In this document: piece after piece, positions 1 to 15,600 of the stretch | Layout of the letters: each line of letters starts with the position of its first letter | How positions within the stretch are numbered: position 1 is the stretch's first letter | Assembly (NCBI RefSeq): GCF_003945595.2 | Contig: NW_024104532.1 | Span: 2,045,501-2,109,500, forward strand | Direction: 5' to 3' | DNA: 64,000 bases | Source of the DNA: Pipra filicauda | Taxonomy: Eukaryota > Chordata > Aves > Passeriformes > Pipridae | Notes under the pieces: generated by a model | The model's database searches: none | Seen by the model: the letters and a program-made list of their open reading frames with translations, nothing else | Told to the model about the DNA's origin: nothing | Made by a program: the position numbers and the translations under genes

Positions 1-535
1 ACTTTGAGACAAATAAAAGTCACTCTTTCTTGCAAAGCATTTAAGCTTGTTCCCAAGTACTTCCCCTTCTGTACCCTCCTTAGTCCAGAGCACAGCTTAG
101 TTGATTTAACAAAAGTTCTGAGCATCATGAGGGACACTTTTATAAATTTAATAATTAAAAAAATCAAGTTACAACAAATACTCACAACACAAAACATTTC
201 CTGTATTCACACTGATGTGTTTTGAACATCAAATTGCTTTCAAAGATCTGTAGCTAAGTAATGACACAAATGAGTACTTGGGGAAAAACCTTTTTCCTAT
301 AATCGTTACACCCTCAAAAGCCTTCTGGAGTTACATTTTGAAATAGACTTCTATTCACCTATGTTCTCAGCTCACACCAGGAGCTCCTTAGCCTCAGATA
401 CAGTATAAAGGAAGAGATTTTATATCATCTTTTGTAATTCTGCCCTTCTATCATCCCTACTCTTTTCTCATCAAGTATTTCCCCCCTCAGAGTAACAGGA
501 TCGCAGTTAATGCTTCACAGGGCTAACGTTCTTAC
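1..535 (-). other. RNF145: RNF145 intron 9 (partial)
   Basis: AT-rich intronic sequence between exon 9 and the next exon off the left edge. No splice-flanked reading frame matching RNF145 is seen, and no repeat is recognised. Confidence 0.8.
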
Positions 536-683
536 CTGAAGAGAGGTTAAAATACTGCTGGAGATAATGATCAACAGCCAGAAATCCATGTGGAAAAACT
601 GACAAATCATGTAGGCCATGTATGCAGGGAACACGAGTAAGAACAGACAGAGGCTGACTGCTCGGAAGTGCTTCCACAGACTC
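536..683 (-). CDS. RNF145: RNF145 coding exon 9 (last in window)
   Basis: 148 bp, residues 375-423. It opens after a TTTGCAG acceptor at 684-690 and closes in phase 0 at donor GTAAGA (530-535). It encodes a K-S-L-W-K-H-F start followed by two hydrophobic stretches, consistent with membrane spans of the TRC8-N domain. The next exon, leading toward the RING domain, is not in positions 1-535. Confidence 0.95.
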
Positions 684-3600
684 CTGCAAACAACACAATA
701 GGGTTTTATTTTTCAAGTCAGATTTGACTGTCAGAATAAGAACAGACTGCCTGCTGGATGTAGGCCTGTCAGATGTTTGCTCCAGGCTTTAACTTGTTGA
801 AAAGAGTTTCTATTTTACTTGGGCACAATCTCATTCCCATCCTTCATGCAGGCCTACAACTATGGAAAGTTCCCTCTCATCTGACCTTTGCTGTTTTCAA
901 TAGAGACACAAAAATTATGGGCAAAAATTCACTTACAGTAACTGTCATACTGGATCAAGTCACTGGTTAGACAAAAAAAGTATCTGATATACTGAATGTT
1001 TCAGATGAAAGTCCTGTAACTGTTTGGACACTTCTCTAAATAAATAAGAGGTATCTAGATTATATAATTCTTGCAACTCTTTTGTATCTTTTTGCTAATA
1101 CGTGTGGGGCAATGCTATTTCCTTCCATCACCAGATTTAACCCTACTGCCTTTAGAAGTATATTCCCCAATTCAGAGATCACAAAAGAAGAAAGGTAGCA
1201 GGACTTGAACATTCATCTCTGCCAGTCCTTTCTCTGCTTCTGTCATTTACTTCTTCCTAATCTCCTCCCCAGCCTAAATACACCATCAATCTTTTTACAG
1301 TCACCCACTTGTGAAGGCTTTCAGAATATCTTGAGTAATTTACTATACTACCTCTACTTGTTCCTCAGGTTTTGTTTTAATCTCATTTAGCTCTGGAAAT
1401 GAGGTGCAGAAAAAGTGAAACTATTGGGGGACAGGACAGCAGCACAAATTGGTTAATCATATAGTCTGAAGAAACATCACAATGCTACTCTGAGGTCTGA
1501 AATTCTGTGTCTGTGGGTGAGGGAGAAAGTAAGAGCTGAAATGGAATTTATCCTGATCCTAGATAATTTAGAACTGCCTGGGAGATTTGGCAGAAGAATT
1601 AAACTCACTGTCACCACAAAATGCTTGTTTAAGCTGGGCAGATGCTTATATCCTGCCTCTACTCCCTTTCTCTCTGCTACTATATTGGAAGTTAAGGTTG
1701 CTGCAGACAGAGCATGTTGGCTACAAGTAGCCTCCAAGCTAAACAAACTACACATAAACAAACCTCTTTTCATTTCTTCACTTATAGGTTACAGAAAGGG
1801 AAAAAGCAAAAGCAATTAACAAACATACAAACAGATTAACATGAAAACACCAGATACCACCAATACAGCTCTTCAAAACACAAATTAAACTGACCCACAT
1901 GATCAGAACATGTGGGACACTAATGCAAACCTTCTGCCTCTTACTTTGTGCCAGTAAACCCTATCGTTTTGAGATCATAGCCTCACCAAAAGAATAGATT
2001 TTACAATATCTAATACAGGGTCACTCCTAGAAACTTCTCACCCTCAATAGCTGTGTGAGATCACTGCATTAGAGGGAAACCCACCCAACTGCAGTGGAGG
2101 TTAAGAAAAACCATTCTGCAAATCTGCACAATGGAGTGTGGGTGGGGAGAGCAGAGTCCTGGATTGCTTAACTGAGACCACAGTGCACTGACACTCCTGC
2201 TAGGGAGAGTAACCCATGAGCAGTTTTACACAGGGAGTGGGCAGCCAGCAGCTGCAGAGCAGTGTGGTCTTGCACAGGGTGGATGGACACAGTCCTGAGC
2301 AGGAGCAGCTGACCAAAGTCAGCCCTGTTTGTCAGCACAGAGTATGGTGAAAAGTATTAGTGTGTGCCCTTGAGGGGGGTAAGATAGAGAGGGAAAAACT
2401 AGAGAATTTAGACTAGAGAAGAAATCTGCATACAGAAAAAAACAGAGTAACTTTACAAGCTACTAAAAATCCAAATTAGACCATCAATTACTAGTTTATC
2501 ACCTCCTAAAAGAGCATTGAGTAACTTTCAGTTTAGGAAACCAGTGTCTTACTTGTCCCTTGAGGCTCCCAATGCCAAAACAATGGGATCAGCAATTTCC
2601 AGCATAGACTGAAGTATGGATGCCACCACAATGAAAAGAATAATACTGAGCAGGAACGCCCGATGCACAACTTGGAGCTCAATCAAACCTGTCTGCACAG
2701 CCAGGATCAGGAGTGTGACTCCTTCAGTCATTCCCCTGCAGATCAACACAGTCAAAAGAACAATTAATCACATCTGTGTGTCAATGCTGGTTCAAAAGTA
2801 CATCTAGAAACACCAGGAAATAAGCTGTTTCTGTCTCAACCTTTCACATGTCCCTGGTTTTAGGTTTCACCGACGTCCCTGCTAAGGCTCTAACCAGAGG
2901 GGAATGTTTCCAGAAACGCTGAAGAGTTTGGGTTAGAAACCAGCAGATTTCTTGACAAGCAGCATCTGGGCTACATCCAGCTCAGACATCATCCAGCGCA
3001 AAGCATTTTAAGGACCCAGGTTGCATCTTAAGAGGAGGAACCCCCCAGCCCCAGTGTTGCCTACACAGCCCTGTCCTGTCTATATCTGGGCACCAGTCAG
3101 CCTCATTCCTAGACCACCAGGAAGACCCTCTCTACTTGTTATATTTCCCCATCATCACTCTCTTGTCTGTCCTTTGGCCCTTGATTTAACACCCCACCAG
3201 GTGCCCAGTTTAGGCAAATTAGCAATTTTGCCATTTTTCAGTTTATTCCCCTTGTACCTAAACCAAATACAACTGTCCACTTCTTTCTGGCTTGGAACCT
3301 CAGATTGACTTTAATACCACTGTTTGACACAGTCAAACACATCACCCAGAAGTATATGCTTTACCAAATGTAGACTACTCCTAGGTAGCCCAAATTTATA
3401 CCTAGGAGTCCCATCTTGGAATCCCAAACATAAAACATTCTTTTGCATATGATCTGAAACCTTCTATAGAGTTAAGGGCTGGAGTAACTGAGAAAGGCAC
3501 TGTCAGATCTAGGATCCCAATTTCATACCAGACAAGTTTGGACAAGCATGAGAAAAGGTAATTTCTATATTTTGGCTATTTCCCATAGTAATTTACAAGC

Positions 3601-6600
3601 AATACATACAAAGCTTTGTTTTAAGCCTCATAGAGTAATAATGTTTCATACGTGGCTAGAGGGGGGACGAGGAAATGAAAATAAGAAGTGTTCATATTAT
3701 TAATGCTTCTGAAAATTTTTCAGTGACTCATGAAAATGAAAGCATTAAGACAATCAAACTGTGCAATTGTAAATCCCAACTAACAGCCCTGAACCTGTTG
3801 GAGAAATGAATCATCTCCCAAGAAGTCTGTAAAAAGTATTTTCACCTCAAATCCTTCCAATACACACACATAGACTGGCAAACAAAAAGCCAGTCAAGGA
3901 CACCTAAGAGTTCAAAAGTGAAAAAACTGCAATGCCACCCATATATTTCTATATAAATCCCTTTTCTGTCTGTTTTTTTCTCAACCCAAGGCACACTGTG
4001 GCACTTACCTGTTCATAGCAGGATCATTCATGAATGCTCGGTAACCCTGCAAGTAAAACTTGCAGAGAGTCAGAACTCCCAAAGCAACAAAAGAGACTGT
4101 GAAGACCAATCCCAGCAGTGAGTACGGAGTGCTACAGCATTCGGCAATACTGGGAGGGGAGAGGGGAAAAGGAACAGAAAGGAAAGGTTGATCAATTAAA
4201 AACAATGTGATGAGCTCTCCCCGTGTCCTGTTAACTGTGTAAGTTGGTTTTAAAGCAAAACTGGATTGGTTTAATGAAAATATTCAAAGCTCTACACCAC
4301 CATTAAATCCTCCAACAGAAGAAAAAGATGAGATGTATTCTATTCTTTCCAAGACACAAGTTCACCCCAGCTCCCCACTGGAGCCAGGTCTGTGCTGTGA
4401 CATTCCTGCAGTCCCCTCAGCGCGGTGCCACACGGTGGCACTGTCCTGCTGTCACTGGGCGATCAGAACCACAGGCAATCCCACAGCCCCAACCCACCCA
4501 GCTGACTCGCTGGAACATCAGCCAGCACCACAGAGTGAGAGCACATGGATTCACTTAGGCACGTTCCCCTCATACACACAGTAACACAAACAAACATCAA
4601 ACTAGTAAGTCCTGTTGGGAGACTGGGGCTGTTTGGCAGCATTCACACCAGGTTCAGGTAGGCAAGACCTGTCTGAATTTCTAATGGCTGAGCCGGAAGC
4701 AGCAGAATAAGAGAGTGGAGGACACTCCCGCTCAGGAGGCTTCTTCCTCTCTGTTACTACAGCAGTGGAACACCAAAGACTGACACCCCAGACTACATCT
4801 GACAATGCTGAGAAGAGCTGCATCACTTCAGCTCCCTCACCTTCGGGCTGCTCTTCTGCTGGTCCTGGCACTGCAATATTTGAATGTGCTTCGGCTTCTG
4901 AAACACAGCACTGCCACTGCCAGGTAAAGACCCAGCTGTCGTCAGGGGTTACACATCTGGAAATCCTCACATATATAATCCAAGGTAACACACTGACACC
5001 TCATTCATTTAAAAAAGAGAAAAAAAAAATCTTCATTTGTTCCTCAGGACAGCAGTCTTGTGAGGAGAGAAAGTGCCGTGGCCAAAAACATGTCCTGCTA
5101 ATTAACCAACTGATGAGTGAAGCAGTCCAGTGCTCTGACAAAAGAGTTTGAGGAAGCATATGCTTCAAAAATAAACAAAGCTCATCCAAGAGGCATTTAC
5201 TTTGTCTCTTTTAGTGACTACTTAAACCGGAAATCTCCTTTGAAAGCAATTCACAGCAGAAAACGTTGATGTGTTTACATATACAATGTACAGTGCTTCC
5301 GGTAACCCTCCAAATCCTGCCTGTTTACCAAGCCAAGGGGGGCTGAAAAAGTTTTTAAATGTTCCTGCAGGTCAAGGTAGTGAGAAATACAGTACTTAAA
5401 GCAGTTATTTCTGTAGAATATTTGAGGAACTCTAAGTTTTGCTTAAAAATAAATGATTAGAAATCAAGAATCCTGGCTTTTCTGCTTGATGTCCAATATT
5501 TTTTTGCTTGAGTCATTTTCGGACTCTTCTTAAACTTGATCTACTATGTAAGGGTCCCAGAGGAGCTTAAGAGATCAAAGAGAAGCCTGGGGAGCTTTAT
5601 TATGTTTACGTGTCAAGCACAAGTTTATAAATTGTCCCAAAGAGCTGAACTCTTCATGGCTTCCCAAAAATCACAGCAGTTACAAACCCATGGAAAAGAT
5701 TTTGAGATGAACAAGGAAAATGACAGACACAGAACAGTTTTAAACAGCAAATCCTGTTTGTTTTAACTTTGAGAGTTGGGTGCTTTGGCTGCTTAGATGA
5801 GCTCAAGAATGTGTCCCAAACCAAAATGATAAAACAAGACATACAAGGCTCAGAAAGCAACATGAGCATGAATAAAATATCACTTGGACTGAACTTCAGC
5901 TGAAACATCTCAGACTTAAAACCAATTTATATACTGAAAACAACTTCTGGACCAATGCTCTAATTATAGCTATTCCCTTCTCAAAGGAATATTTTGCTTT
6001 CTTTGAGAACTCTTCCACAGTTCTGCTAATGCTGTCTGTTCTGAATGGGATCCATGCCTTTGTAGGACAAGCTTAACAGATTTTGTATACATGGTCACTG
6101 CAGTAAGGACAAATATTTCATGGGTATCCAAGTGCAGTAAAACCAATATACATATCTCACCTTTCAAAGAGCACCAACATTCACTTCAATAGACAGTCAA
6201 CTGAGAAAACTAATTATTTGCAGATAAGTCAATTACCTGGTCAAGAAGAGGAAGAGGAGCCTCTCTCTCGAGGCAGGCTGGTCCCGTGTACTGAAATAGG
6301 AATAGATCTGAAGAGCAAATAAAACAAGCCAGAACACCATGAAAAGCACTGGGACGACCAGCTGGTTCCACAGAGACATTCCCAGCGCCAGGAGCCCGTA
6401 CACCTCCACCACCTGGGCAAGACACAAAAAGGCAATTTGTTATTGGGTCATAGCATCTGGGATTTGATACCAAAAGGACAGTCAACAGTATATTCACAAC
6501 AGCAAAGTAAATCTACTTTGCAGACTGGTTTTTAAGAAAAAAACTTAATACCTCAGACATTTTATGTGTAAGTATCTCAAAAAGGAACACGTACCTAATC

Positions 6601-9600
6601 CACCAAGTGTTTAGAAATTCATGCTTAAGACTTATTTCAGAAGACTCTGAAGCTCAAATTACTTCTTTTGTATTGCAAAGACTAAGTTACAATGCAGTCG
6701 TTTCCAAGAAGCTGGAACTTCATATAGCTGGGCTTATTACAAAAGGTCTAAAGGAAAGCACTCATAACTACTGATTCCTCATCACCTGCTTCCCACAGTG
6801 ACATACAAGCCATAATGGCAAGGAAATTTTAGCAAATGCTAAAAATGCTGCCTACTTAGTCTTTCATGGCAAGCATGAGGGATACCCCATTAATGGGACG
6901 TGCTGCAGTATGTACAGGGGTTGATGGACAAGCAATTGCTGCTGGCAGTGGTGCAGTGCCAAGCTCCCGTGCTCAGCTTTGCCCACAGACTTGTGAAGGA
7001 AGTGCACCTGCCCGGGGGAGACTCCCCTGGCCTGGGACCAATGCAAGCAATCCTGTGCAGCTCCTGGCAGAGGGCTCCACCACATCGGAAAAGGGTCACG
7101 CTATGCTTATAATGTAGATTCATAACCATGAGGCTTTTTTTGGCATCTTCTGCTGCAAACAGCCAGCCAAGGGTCTGGGCCTGCTTTTAAATTATACCCT
7201 CAGGCACAGTCTAACATACACTAACAGTCCACTTGTTAGGGCTGTCTCAGTGTTTAACATCCCAATATTCACCAAGCTTTGACACTGACAACCGCAATCA
7301 AATCCAGCCTAAAATAGCAGTAAACTCTCAAACACCACAATGAAGGACCCACTGAAAATTAACAACTGCTCAAAGTTGTAGCAATGGAAACACAACTAGG
7401 AAAATATTCCAGACAGAATGCCAATATCCTCCTCTGGAATATGCATACTAAGCTTGACTTGTAGCAGAGTTGCACCCAGTTACATGAACACGGTATTAGC
7501 CAATATATTTTCTGCTCTGTTTCAGGAACACAGGCAAAGAGCAGCAAGCTCTTGAAAAACAAAAATCCTGCTTTCCCATATTCTCAATACAAGTCAAAAC
7601 CTACTCACACATAACTGTTCATTCCAACTCTACTCCATGCATTTACAAAAACAGCATCCAATACTCTTATAAACCCAGTGACATGTTATAAAGTTTCTAT
7701 CCTTTTTTCTGTATTCCCAAGGAAAAAAATCTTCATGCCTTCTGCACAAAAAGTCAGGAGAAAGAGTATGATCAGTGTCCAAAGGCCAAGCACAAGGAAT
7801 ATTTCTTCCTCATGATGACGACACTGTAATACAGCCCAGCATTGAAAGATATGAAACACTGTGATGGAGCAAGGGGGAGACAAGCAATCCTAGAGATGAG
7901 GAGGAAAGCTCAGTAACAGCAATATTTAGAATTCTGACAAACAAACCAAACAAAACAAATGAGCAAGAAACAACTATTTCCCCCCTCAACCTGGAATGTA
8001 TTTGCAATTAAAACACTGGTAAGATACTGAAGTGTTTTAAATGTGTCTAATAAAAAAATAGATACAAGTCTCAAATCCACATCCAATTTGAATTTGACTT
8101 CAGGAAGTTAAACTGTGTATCCATTCATGCAGGTGGAAAATGGAAGTGCTGGTTCCAACCTGTTTCAAGGCTTTGAACTGTACAAAGACATGCAAATATT
8201 ACCCCAAAAGTTAACTCTCTAAATAAAGACTAAGCAAGATTTTCCTATTCTCCCTGGAAAATAGGATATTGAAGCTTTGCCAGTTAGCTCCTGAATTAGT
8301 TTTTATCATCAAATCTACAAGCCAGGGAAGATTTTGATTGGATATTAGAAAAAATTTCTTCCCTGAAAGGGTGGTCAAGCACTGGAACAGGCTGCCAAGG
8401 GCAGTGGTGAAGTCACCGCCCCTGGAGGGATTTAAAAGATGTGTAGATGCAGCTCTTAGGAACGTGTTTTAGTGGTGGCCTTGGCAGTGCTGGCTTAGCA
8501 GTTGGACTTGATGATCTCAAGAGTTCTTTTCCAACCTAAACAAGTCTATGATTCCATGGATGAGGTCAGACCATGCTAGGTGCTGTACAAACACGGAAGG
8601 ATAATCCTGCTCTAAAGACCAACTACATACAAAATAAATAACCAGAAATCAATGATCAACATGACAGGCTGAGACCTTGGCACACCAGGCACCTACTGCT
8701 GCCAAGTTTTTGTTTGCACATGACAGATATGACAGCAAACAAGAGCTTTAAAGAAGGCTTTGAAAGAGTTTAACAAGTTAGTTTTCAGATTACTTCTGGA
8801 CCGAAGAGCAGAAGGAAAAAAAAACAGTGTCTTGGTTTGAAAAAAATCCAGCCAGTGGTGAGAGCTGAAACAGTGAGTCAGTCAAAAGTCAAGGAAGCAT
8901 CAATCTTTTTATGTTGAAATATATATAAGGATGTATAAACCTATATACTTTATATAAAAAACCATGACGTGTGATGTTTTTGTAGCACTGAGAAAGTAAA
9001 TTTTCAACTAAGCATGTATCAGATGTCAAAGCATTAACAAAATGGACACATGTCAGATCAGTCTTCTCTGTTTCTGCCACCTTTTGCTCAAGGTCTCAGC
9101 AATGCTGCTGTTCTAAAGAAAATACCTTTCAAATCACTGTGCAAGTTACAAATCACTAAGTCAGTGATTATTAAGAGTCAAAATCATCTTCAGTGTTACT
9201 CCCTATTTAACACTTCTATAATTACAAACACTTTTCATACAGAAGGCATTTCTTGAAAGGAACAGTGAATGCACAGGGATTTCCTTGCTCATTTAATGAG
9301 GCTTTAAATGTATTCCTTTCTGGCATAATCTTATCTTTTAGCCTGGATTTGGGAAGGAATAATCAATGTCCAAGCAAAGTGGACATGCTCAGCTGGCCAG
9401 CAGTGTAAATCAGGCTAATACAAAGCTATCATAAAATTACAGAAAGAAGATGCCACGGATCAGAGCACATTCAGATTGCTAAGAAAGCATGAGTTAGCAC
9501 ATTCACACACACACACACATACACACACACACACACAGCTGCACAGAAGACAGCCAAAGTACTACTTTATTTCTTCCTGCAAAAAAGGCTCAGGAAAAGG

Positions 9601-12600
9601 AAAATAAAATTGTTACATTCACCATCTTACCTGGACAAGCTCTCTGTATGCAGATTTCGCCAAGTTATAGGGCACCAGAAGATTTGATGCCAGAAAGTAG
9701 AGAACTTCCAAACCAGTGAAAATCATGGCGAACTTGTTGATGATGACGATGGTTTCCAGCGGGACGAGGCAGAGCCGCGCCAGGAGAGGGAGCATGTGGG
9801 CAGAGAACAGCCAGATCTGCTTGGTTTTCATGACGCAGGAGCAGAGTGTACACACCACCAGCTGCCCTGGAAACGCGACACAGCATTTCAGAATCAAGCT
9901 GATTATCCCCTTCAGGAAAAAGCGTATTTTAATACTTTATCTTTCCAGAACACAGTTATCAACATCCAGCATATTTCGACGGCTGTAACTAGGACATCTC
10001 TGTTATGAAACCAGGCTCTTCCGTGTCTTTTGCTGGGTCACTAAAGTTACCCTTTTCAAACTGTGCACAGGGCATGCTTTCACTTCACAGATTAGTGAGC
10101 TGTAAACCCTAAACACATGCAGAATCAGATTAATACGAAGTCCCAGAAAAAAGTCATATAGAGGACAAACCAAAAGTCATCTCACTTTTTCTTTACCATC
10201 CCCACCTCAGCTGAAATCTCATTGTTATCTGTATACACATCAGCTTTCCTGAAGCCCAGCTACACTATTTCATCCCAATCCACACAAAAAAAGCAATCAA
10301 AGGTCCCCAATGGCTTTTAGAACAACAATATTTATACTGTCAAGAGGAATTACTGGCCAAGAATAGCAACAGGAGAACAGCCAGGTCAGCAGCTGAGACT
10401 TCAATAACTTCATAACGCCCCGAGACAGTTGCTCAAAATTATCACTGAAGCTTGCAAGTGAGAGATAATTAACAACTAAATTCTCTTTAATAATTGGCGG
10501 GGACACAAGCACATCTCCCCCCTACGCCCAGAGATTTGGAGGGTGGTATTTCTAGGGCAGACCACTCCATTATAGCTGCTCCTATCAGAGTCACTGGAAG
10601 TTGTATCCTTGATCCCAGAGGAAACGGCATGGGGCAAAAGGCACATTACCTGTATAAGAACAATTCTCACTCATCATTTTGCAGTAAGGAAAAATACTAC
10701 TGCATATTATTTGAAAACAGACCCTTGTTCACCATCTATGTCAGCTTATATCCAAAAGCCACAATATGTGGTACTAAACCCAAGTGCTTATGCCCTGTTT
10801 TGGAACAATCTCCACTAATGTTTGCATTTCACAACTCTTCCTGAAACCAGGAGCTAGGCTTAGCAAAACAGAGGAACCAAATCAAGGCTAGTAACATCTC
10901 TAGGTCAGCATGAACTCCATGTGCTCACAATAAGCTCACTGACCTTGTAAGCCCTTCTGGAGGGGCAGGGGAGGGAAGCTGCAAGAGGAGAAACAGCAGT
11001 ACCAGGGTTTTGCTTTCATTCTGCCAAGCTTCCCTACCTGGGAAAAGTCTTCTGCTTTCAAAATAACTGCAACTGAGCTGAAAGACATCTCTAATCTCTA
11101 CTGCTTAAGCATACAAAGTTCTCCCTCCTTCACACTGTCCTCTTTCAAGTTTAATTCCTACTGTCAATTTGCTAGATGTATTTTTGAATTAGCAGATGTC
11201 TTTTCAGAACAAGCACCGTTGCTCTCAGCAAGACACTATCAGCATACTGGGTCTTATAAGCCTCAGAGAAAGTTACTCTACTCATCTTTTTCAACATTCA
11301 GCAGACTCCAGCTCTGAAGCATTCTCCCTCTGCTTTGTTGTTCTCTGCCCACACACACGTTGCTACAACCCTATTTAAGACACCACCAGCACACTGCTGT
11401 GCTGTAATATTCAGGAGCCTGGCAGGCAGCTTGTGAGGATTTCTGCGACTCGCGGTAACTAAGGCAACCCAGCTTCACACACAAAGGGACACAAACACCA
11501 GCATCCAATATGTTCTTCAGGATTTACTCAGTGTCGTCATCTGAAATAAAGCACTGCGACAGCATCACATTAAACAATTCAGTGCTTTTTGGGATGACTC
11601 TGGAGCTCTCCAATCACAAATTAGAACCTCTGAGTCCAGTCTTATCTCAGTAAACAGCTAAACCTGCTTTCCTCCAGCAGCCACGTGCCAAGAATGCTGT
11701 TGTCCCTGCTCAACTCTGACCCTCCCACCTTTTTAATTTAAACACCAATCAAAAGTTGTTTGTCATGGGAAGAGAGCTGAACACACCAGCAACGGAAGTA
11801 TATGGAGCACTTCCTCTGGAGGTCCCAACCTCCTTCCTGAAGTGTGCACCTTGTCAATTCTCAACCTCTTTAGGAAGGGAGTGAATGTCTCCAACAGAAC
11901 TTTGAGTGGTGGGACTTTCCATTTTAAACTGAGGCAGCAGCACCTTCATTCAGGACAGCCAATCTGTATCTGCAGTAAATCATACTTTATCTCCAGGTGG
12001 GGTTGCACACTGTCAGTCACCAACATCACACCATCACACGGCAGGATCAGCCAGAGAAATTTGTTTCTACCTCATATCAAATCATAGATTTTAACACTCT
12101 AGCTAAGACTATCAAATCCAGGTGACTTGAAATGCTGTGGACTGAAAACTGCCAGACACAGCTAATGAACCCAAGAACTGGAATCCCCCTGCAGGACACC
12201 AACCATGTTTCTCTGCTAGGGAATGAGGCAATAAGGAAGAAATCCATTGTGTGAACTTCCTGTCCACTCTCTTCCCTTCCCAAAACCTCCACAAATACAT
12301 CAAACATTGCTGACACATAGCCAGAGCCTCCCAGCTTATAAGCTAATAGAAAATGTACAGCAAGAAAGCTGATGTGGCACTGTACAAGCCACTTGGAGTA
12401 GAGAAACGTCTTTATTTCATTCACGATTTTTGAAAGCTGATGTTAAACTCCCTGGCTACACAACTGACTGTAACTCAAAAACAGGGCATCCTAAAGTTAA
12501 TATATAATCCCATTACTGTGCACTAAAAAAAGTAAGTCTTTATGGCAGCATCACTTCCAAAACCACACAGCAGCTTTGTAACATTCACAGCTGAAGTGTT

Positions 12601-15600
12601 TCCAAAGTATGCACATCCAAGGGGCCATCTCCAAAGGCATTTATTTCTTCCACCCAGCACTTAGGAATGCATTATTAACCCTTCTCAACAGTCATCAGGC
12701 TGAATTAGATGCAGGGGAAGAAATGACTGTGAGAGCCCATTCAAAATGTACTAATGAATTAAAGCATTAGTAAAGATGAAATTTGTGAACCAAGTGGCAC
12801 ACTGTACATCACCCCCTCAATTCTGACCAGAACTTTTAGGAACCAGTGCTGTACCAGTAGCACCACTATTCCCTCATACACCCAACTTCAGTGTCCTTGT
12901 CAACAGTGCTGCAGCACAACACTCCGGCAGAACATGTGAGGAAAAGATGGAGCAAAGCACTTGTATATTCATTTTGGTGTGACAATGACACCGCTGAGCG
13001 CCGTGCGTTCCTGAGACTCCACTGAACTTGTAGAGAACTGATCTGAGAAAATGTTTCATATTTATATAAAATACTGCCAAGACTCATAGTTCACTTTCAG
13101 AGGCCTTCCCCAAAGATGACCTCTTGCCATAAAGACCAAAACTGCACTTTCAAGTTGGCTTTAAAAGAACAGGGGAAATTAAGAATGGGGATATTAAATA
13201 TGTTAACATACACACACTTGCTAGTACAGTCAAGCACCTACTTCTGAAGCACCATTACAATATGGAGACACTTTAGTCTGACACCCACTACAACCCAAAA
13301 CTATACTGGATAAAACCAGTATTATCTTTTCCTCCCTTATTTTGACTCTTGGTTTAGTTTCTGTCTAAGTGTTACTGATGACACAATGCCTCCTGAATCT
13401 CCTCCTGCCCAGGCCTGCCTGCAGCTTTGCAAAGCTCTCTGAGGGATTCTGCTTTACCATGGGACCCTGCATTGCACCTGAGAGAGATTCAAAGGACTGA
13501 TTACAAACATTTTCTCACAGAAACATGCTAAAAGCTTTAGTTGTACTTTGGCGTCATTTGAGGAGACAGCAAAATATACACAAGAGAGAAGAAACTATAA
13601 CTAAATAACATTTCCTTGAAAATTACCAATGTTATTTCTATTAAAAATACTAAAAGCAAAGACAAACGCCACATTTGGAAGTAAGGATGCAGGCAAACAG
13701 GAGATGTGTACATTCTGGCAGACCTAACATACTGTTGGGTAGTAAACCCATTTCTAGCTGCCAGTAGCAGCTGCAAGTAAACAGAAAGCAGCTGAGTTTT
13801 GCCAACAGTACATGGCTGACTAAATCTGTCAATAATCTGATGAAAATCATAGATCTTACTGAAAGGAATTAAGGAAGATTTTTCTTCCAAGCTTGTCTCA
13901 GGCTTAATTTTATAATATACATGGGGTGTGTGTATTCCAGTATCCTCTCAGAAGAACATATGGTTTGCTGTAACAACCTTAACGCTGCATTTATTCTCTT
14001 CCAGTCAAAGTTCAAAGGCTAGGAAAACAGTCTAGGAAGTCCAGTTCTTCAGGATTTGAGATTTTTAGGTAGAGAAGTCATCTCGGCCATTAATCAAACA
14101 CAATTTAAATGTACTTTTGACTTCTTATTCCTTAACTCTTTAATTAGAAATATCCTGGAGACTCTGTAAAAAAACCAGTAGCCTGTAGTCCCCTGCACAC
14201 ACCCACAGACATATTTCTCATGTTTTGTAAGAGACCCATAATGTTCATCTCTAAACCCAATAAAGAATTAATACGTGTACAACGCTTGAATTGACAAAAT
14301 CACCACAAATGCATGTTATTGTTGAAATTTCTATAGTGCTTTCACATAAATATTACTATAGACAAGCCAGTTGTCCTGAATCAAAATGTATCTGATGGTA
14401 ACAATCTCAATCCGACAATAACACAGCGGCAGAGCATGACAAACACACCTGGAAAATATTTCAGAGCTGCATAGAAAAGGCCAGGCAGGATACAGGTATC
14501 CTCCCATGCCTTTTGCATATTAATAAGAATCACAACTACTAAAAGTAATAAAAGAGAATTGAAACCAAGAGGTAAAACATGCACGGGTTTCAATGAAAAG
14601 AATTAGGCAGAGCTCTCTCCTGCATCTCAAATATTTAAAGCACTTACCTACTAAAGCAGTCATGAAACGGTTCATAGAGAGAGGCTCCAAGTACATTGGT
14701 CCCTCATATCCTGATTCCAATTCGCTTCTCACATAATCCCTAAAAAGATAAATGCACAAACTATTATGATCAAACTGATCAGACAAGAAGCAATTTATTC
14801 ATTCCACACATACGTAACTTCAATGTATGTCACAGCCAATTAACTAAATTACAAAAAGCAATATTAACATTACTGTTACAGCAGCTTCACTGATGGAAGG
14901 ATCTAACTGAAGCATGACTTTAGCGAGAGCAGAATTATCTGTAATTAGACTCACTGGCAGAGCTGTAAAAATCCTTTGGGACATCCAAGCTGTTCTTCAG
15001 ACTGTGGCCTCAAACTGCTTATTGACAAAGCCTCTTAAGCACCATTCCATTTTTAAGTATCCTTATTAAGTGTTTTTCTTCCTAACAATAATTGCTTTTT
15101 CTACCAGCAACGTGTGGAAGAGAAAATCTGGGGGCTTGACAGAGAGGTCTTTCAATTTAATGCTCATAATATTTTGCACCTAACAAGTTCTCTGCATTGA
15201 AGTAAAAAACAGGTATGAAGGAAAAGTGACAGTCATGGACTAGAGTCAGGAACAGAGTTGCTATGTAATCGTTTTATCCAACATGATTTAAAAGTGTAGT
15301 TCTATCCTGGGAAGCTTGGGGGACCTACTGGATACCCTCAAACTGACAGACCTAATAAGAGTCTGAAAATCTGAAAGGGCATTTGTAATTTCCCCCAAAC
15401 AGGGTGGGCTGGGAGGGTGGGCTCTGGCAACCAAAGTAGAAGGTAAGAATTTGAGGAGATTGGGCATTTTCCTGCTGTTGGTGATTATCCATTGGCTCTG
15501 TCTTCAAGGTTAACACACGTAACAGCAACAGAACTCAGATACAAAACTCACACTCAGAGCAAGCATTTTGCACTTTCAGATAATCCTGGAACAGCACAGC

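Larger units (their letters stand above)
6413..9630 (-). other. RNF145: RNF145 intron 5
   Basis: Contains a CR1 3' fragment (8,335-8,559) and a CA microsatellite (9,504-9,537). The GC-richer block 6,880-7,090 is unassigned. Nothing else is recognised. Confidence 0.8.

Noticed and set aside
6866..7117. GC-richer block with open frames on both strands in RNF145 intron 5, considered as an extra exon
   Set aside because: RNF145 exons 5 and 6 join perfectly in phase 0 without it, and no product is recognised.
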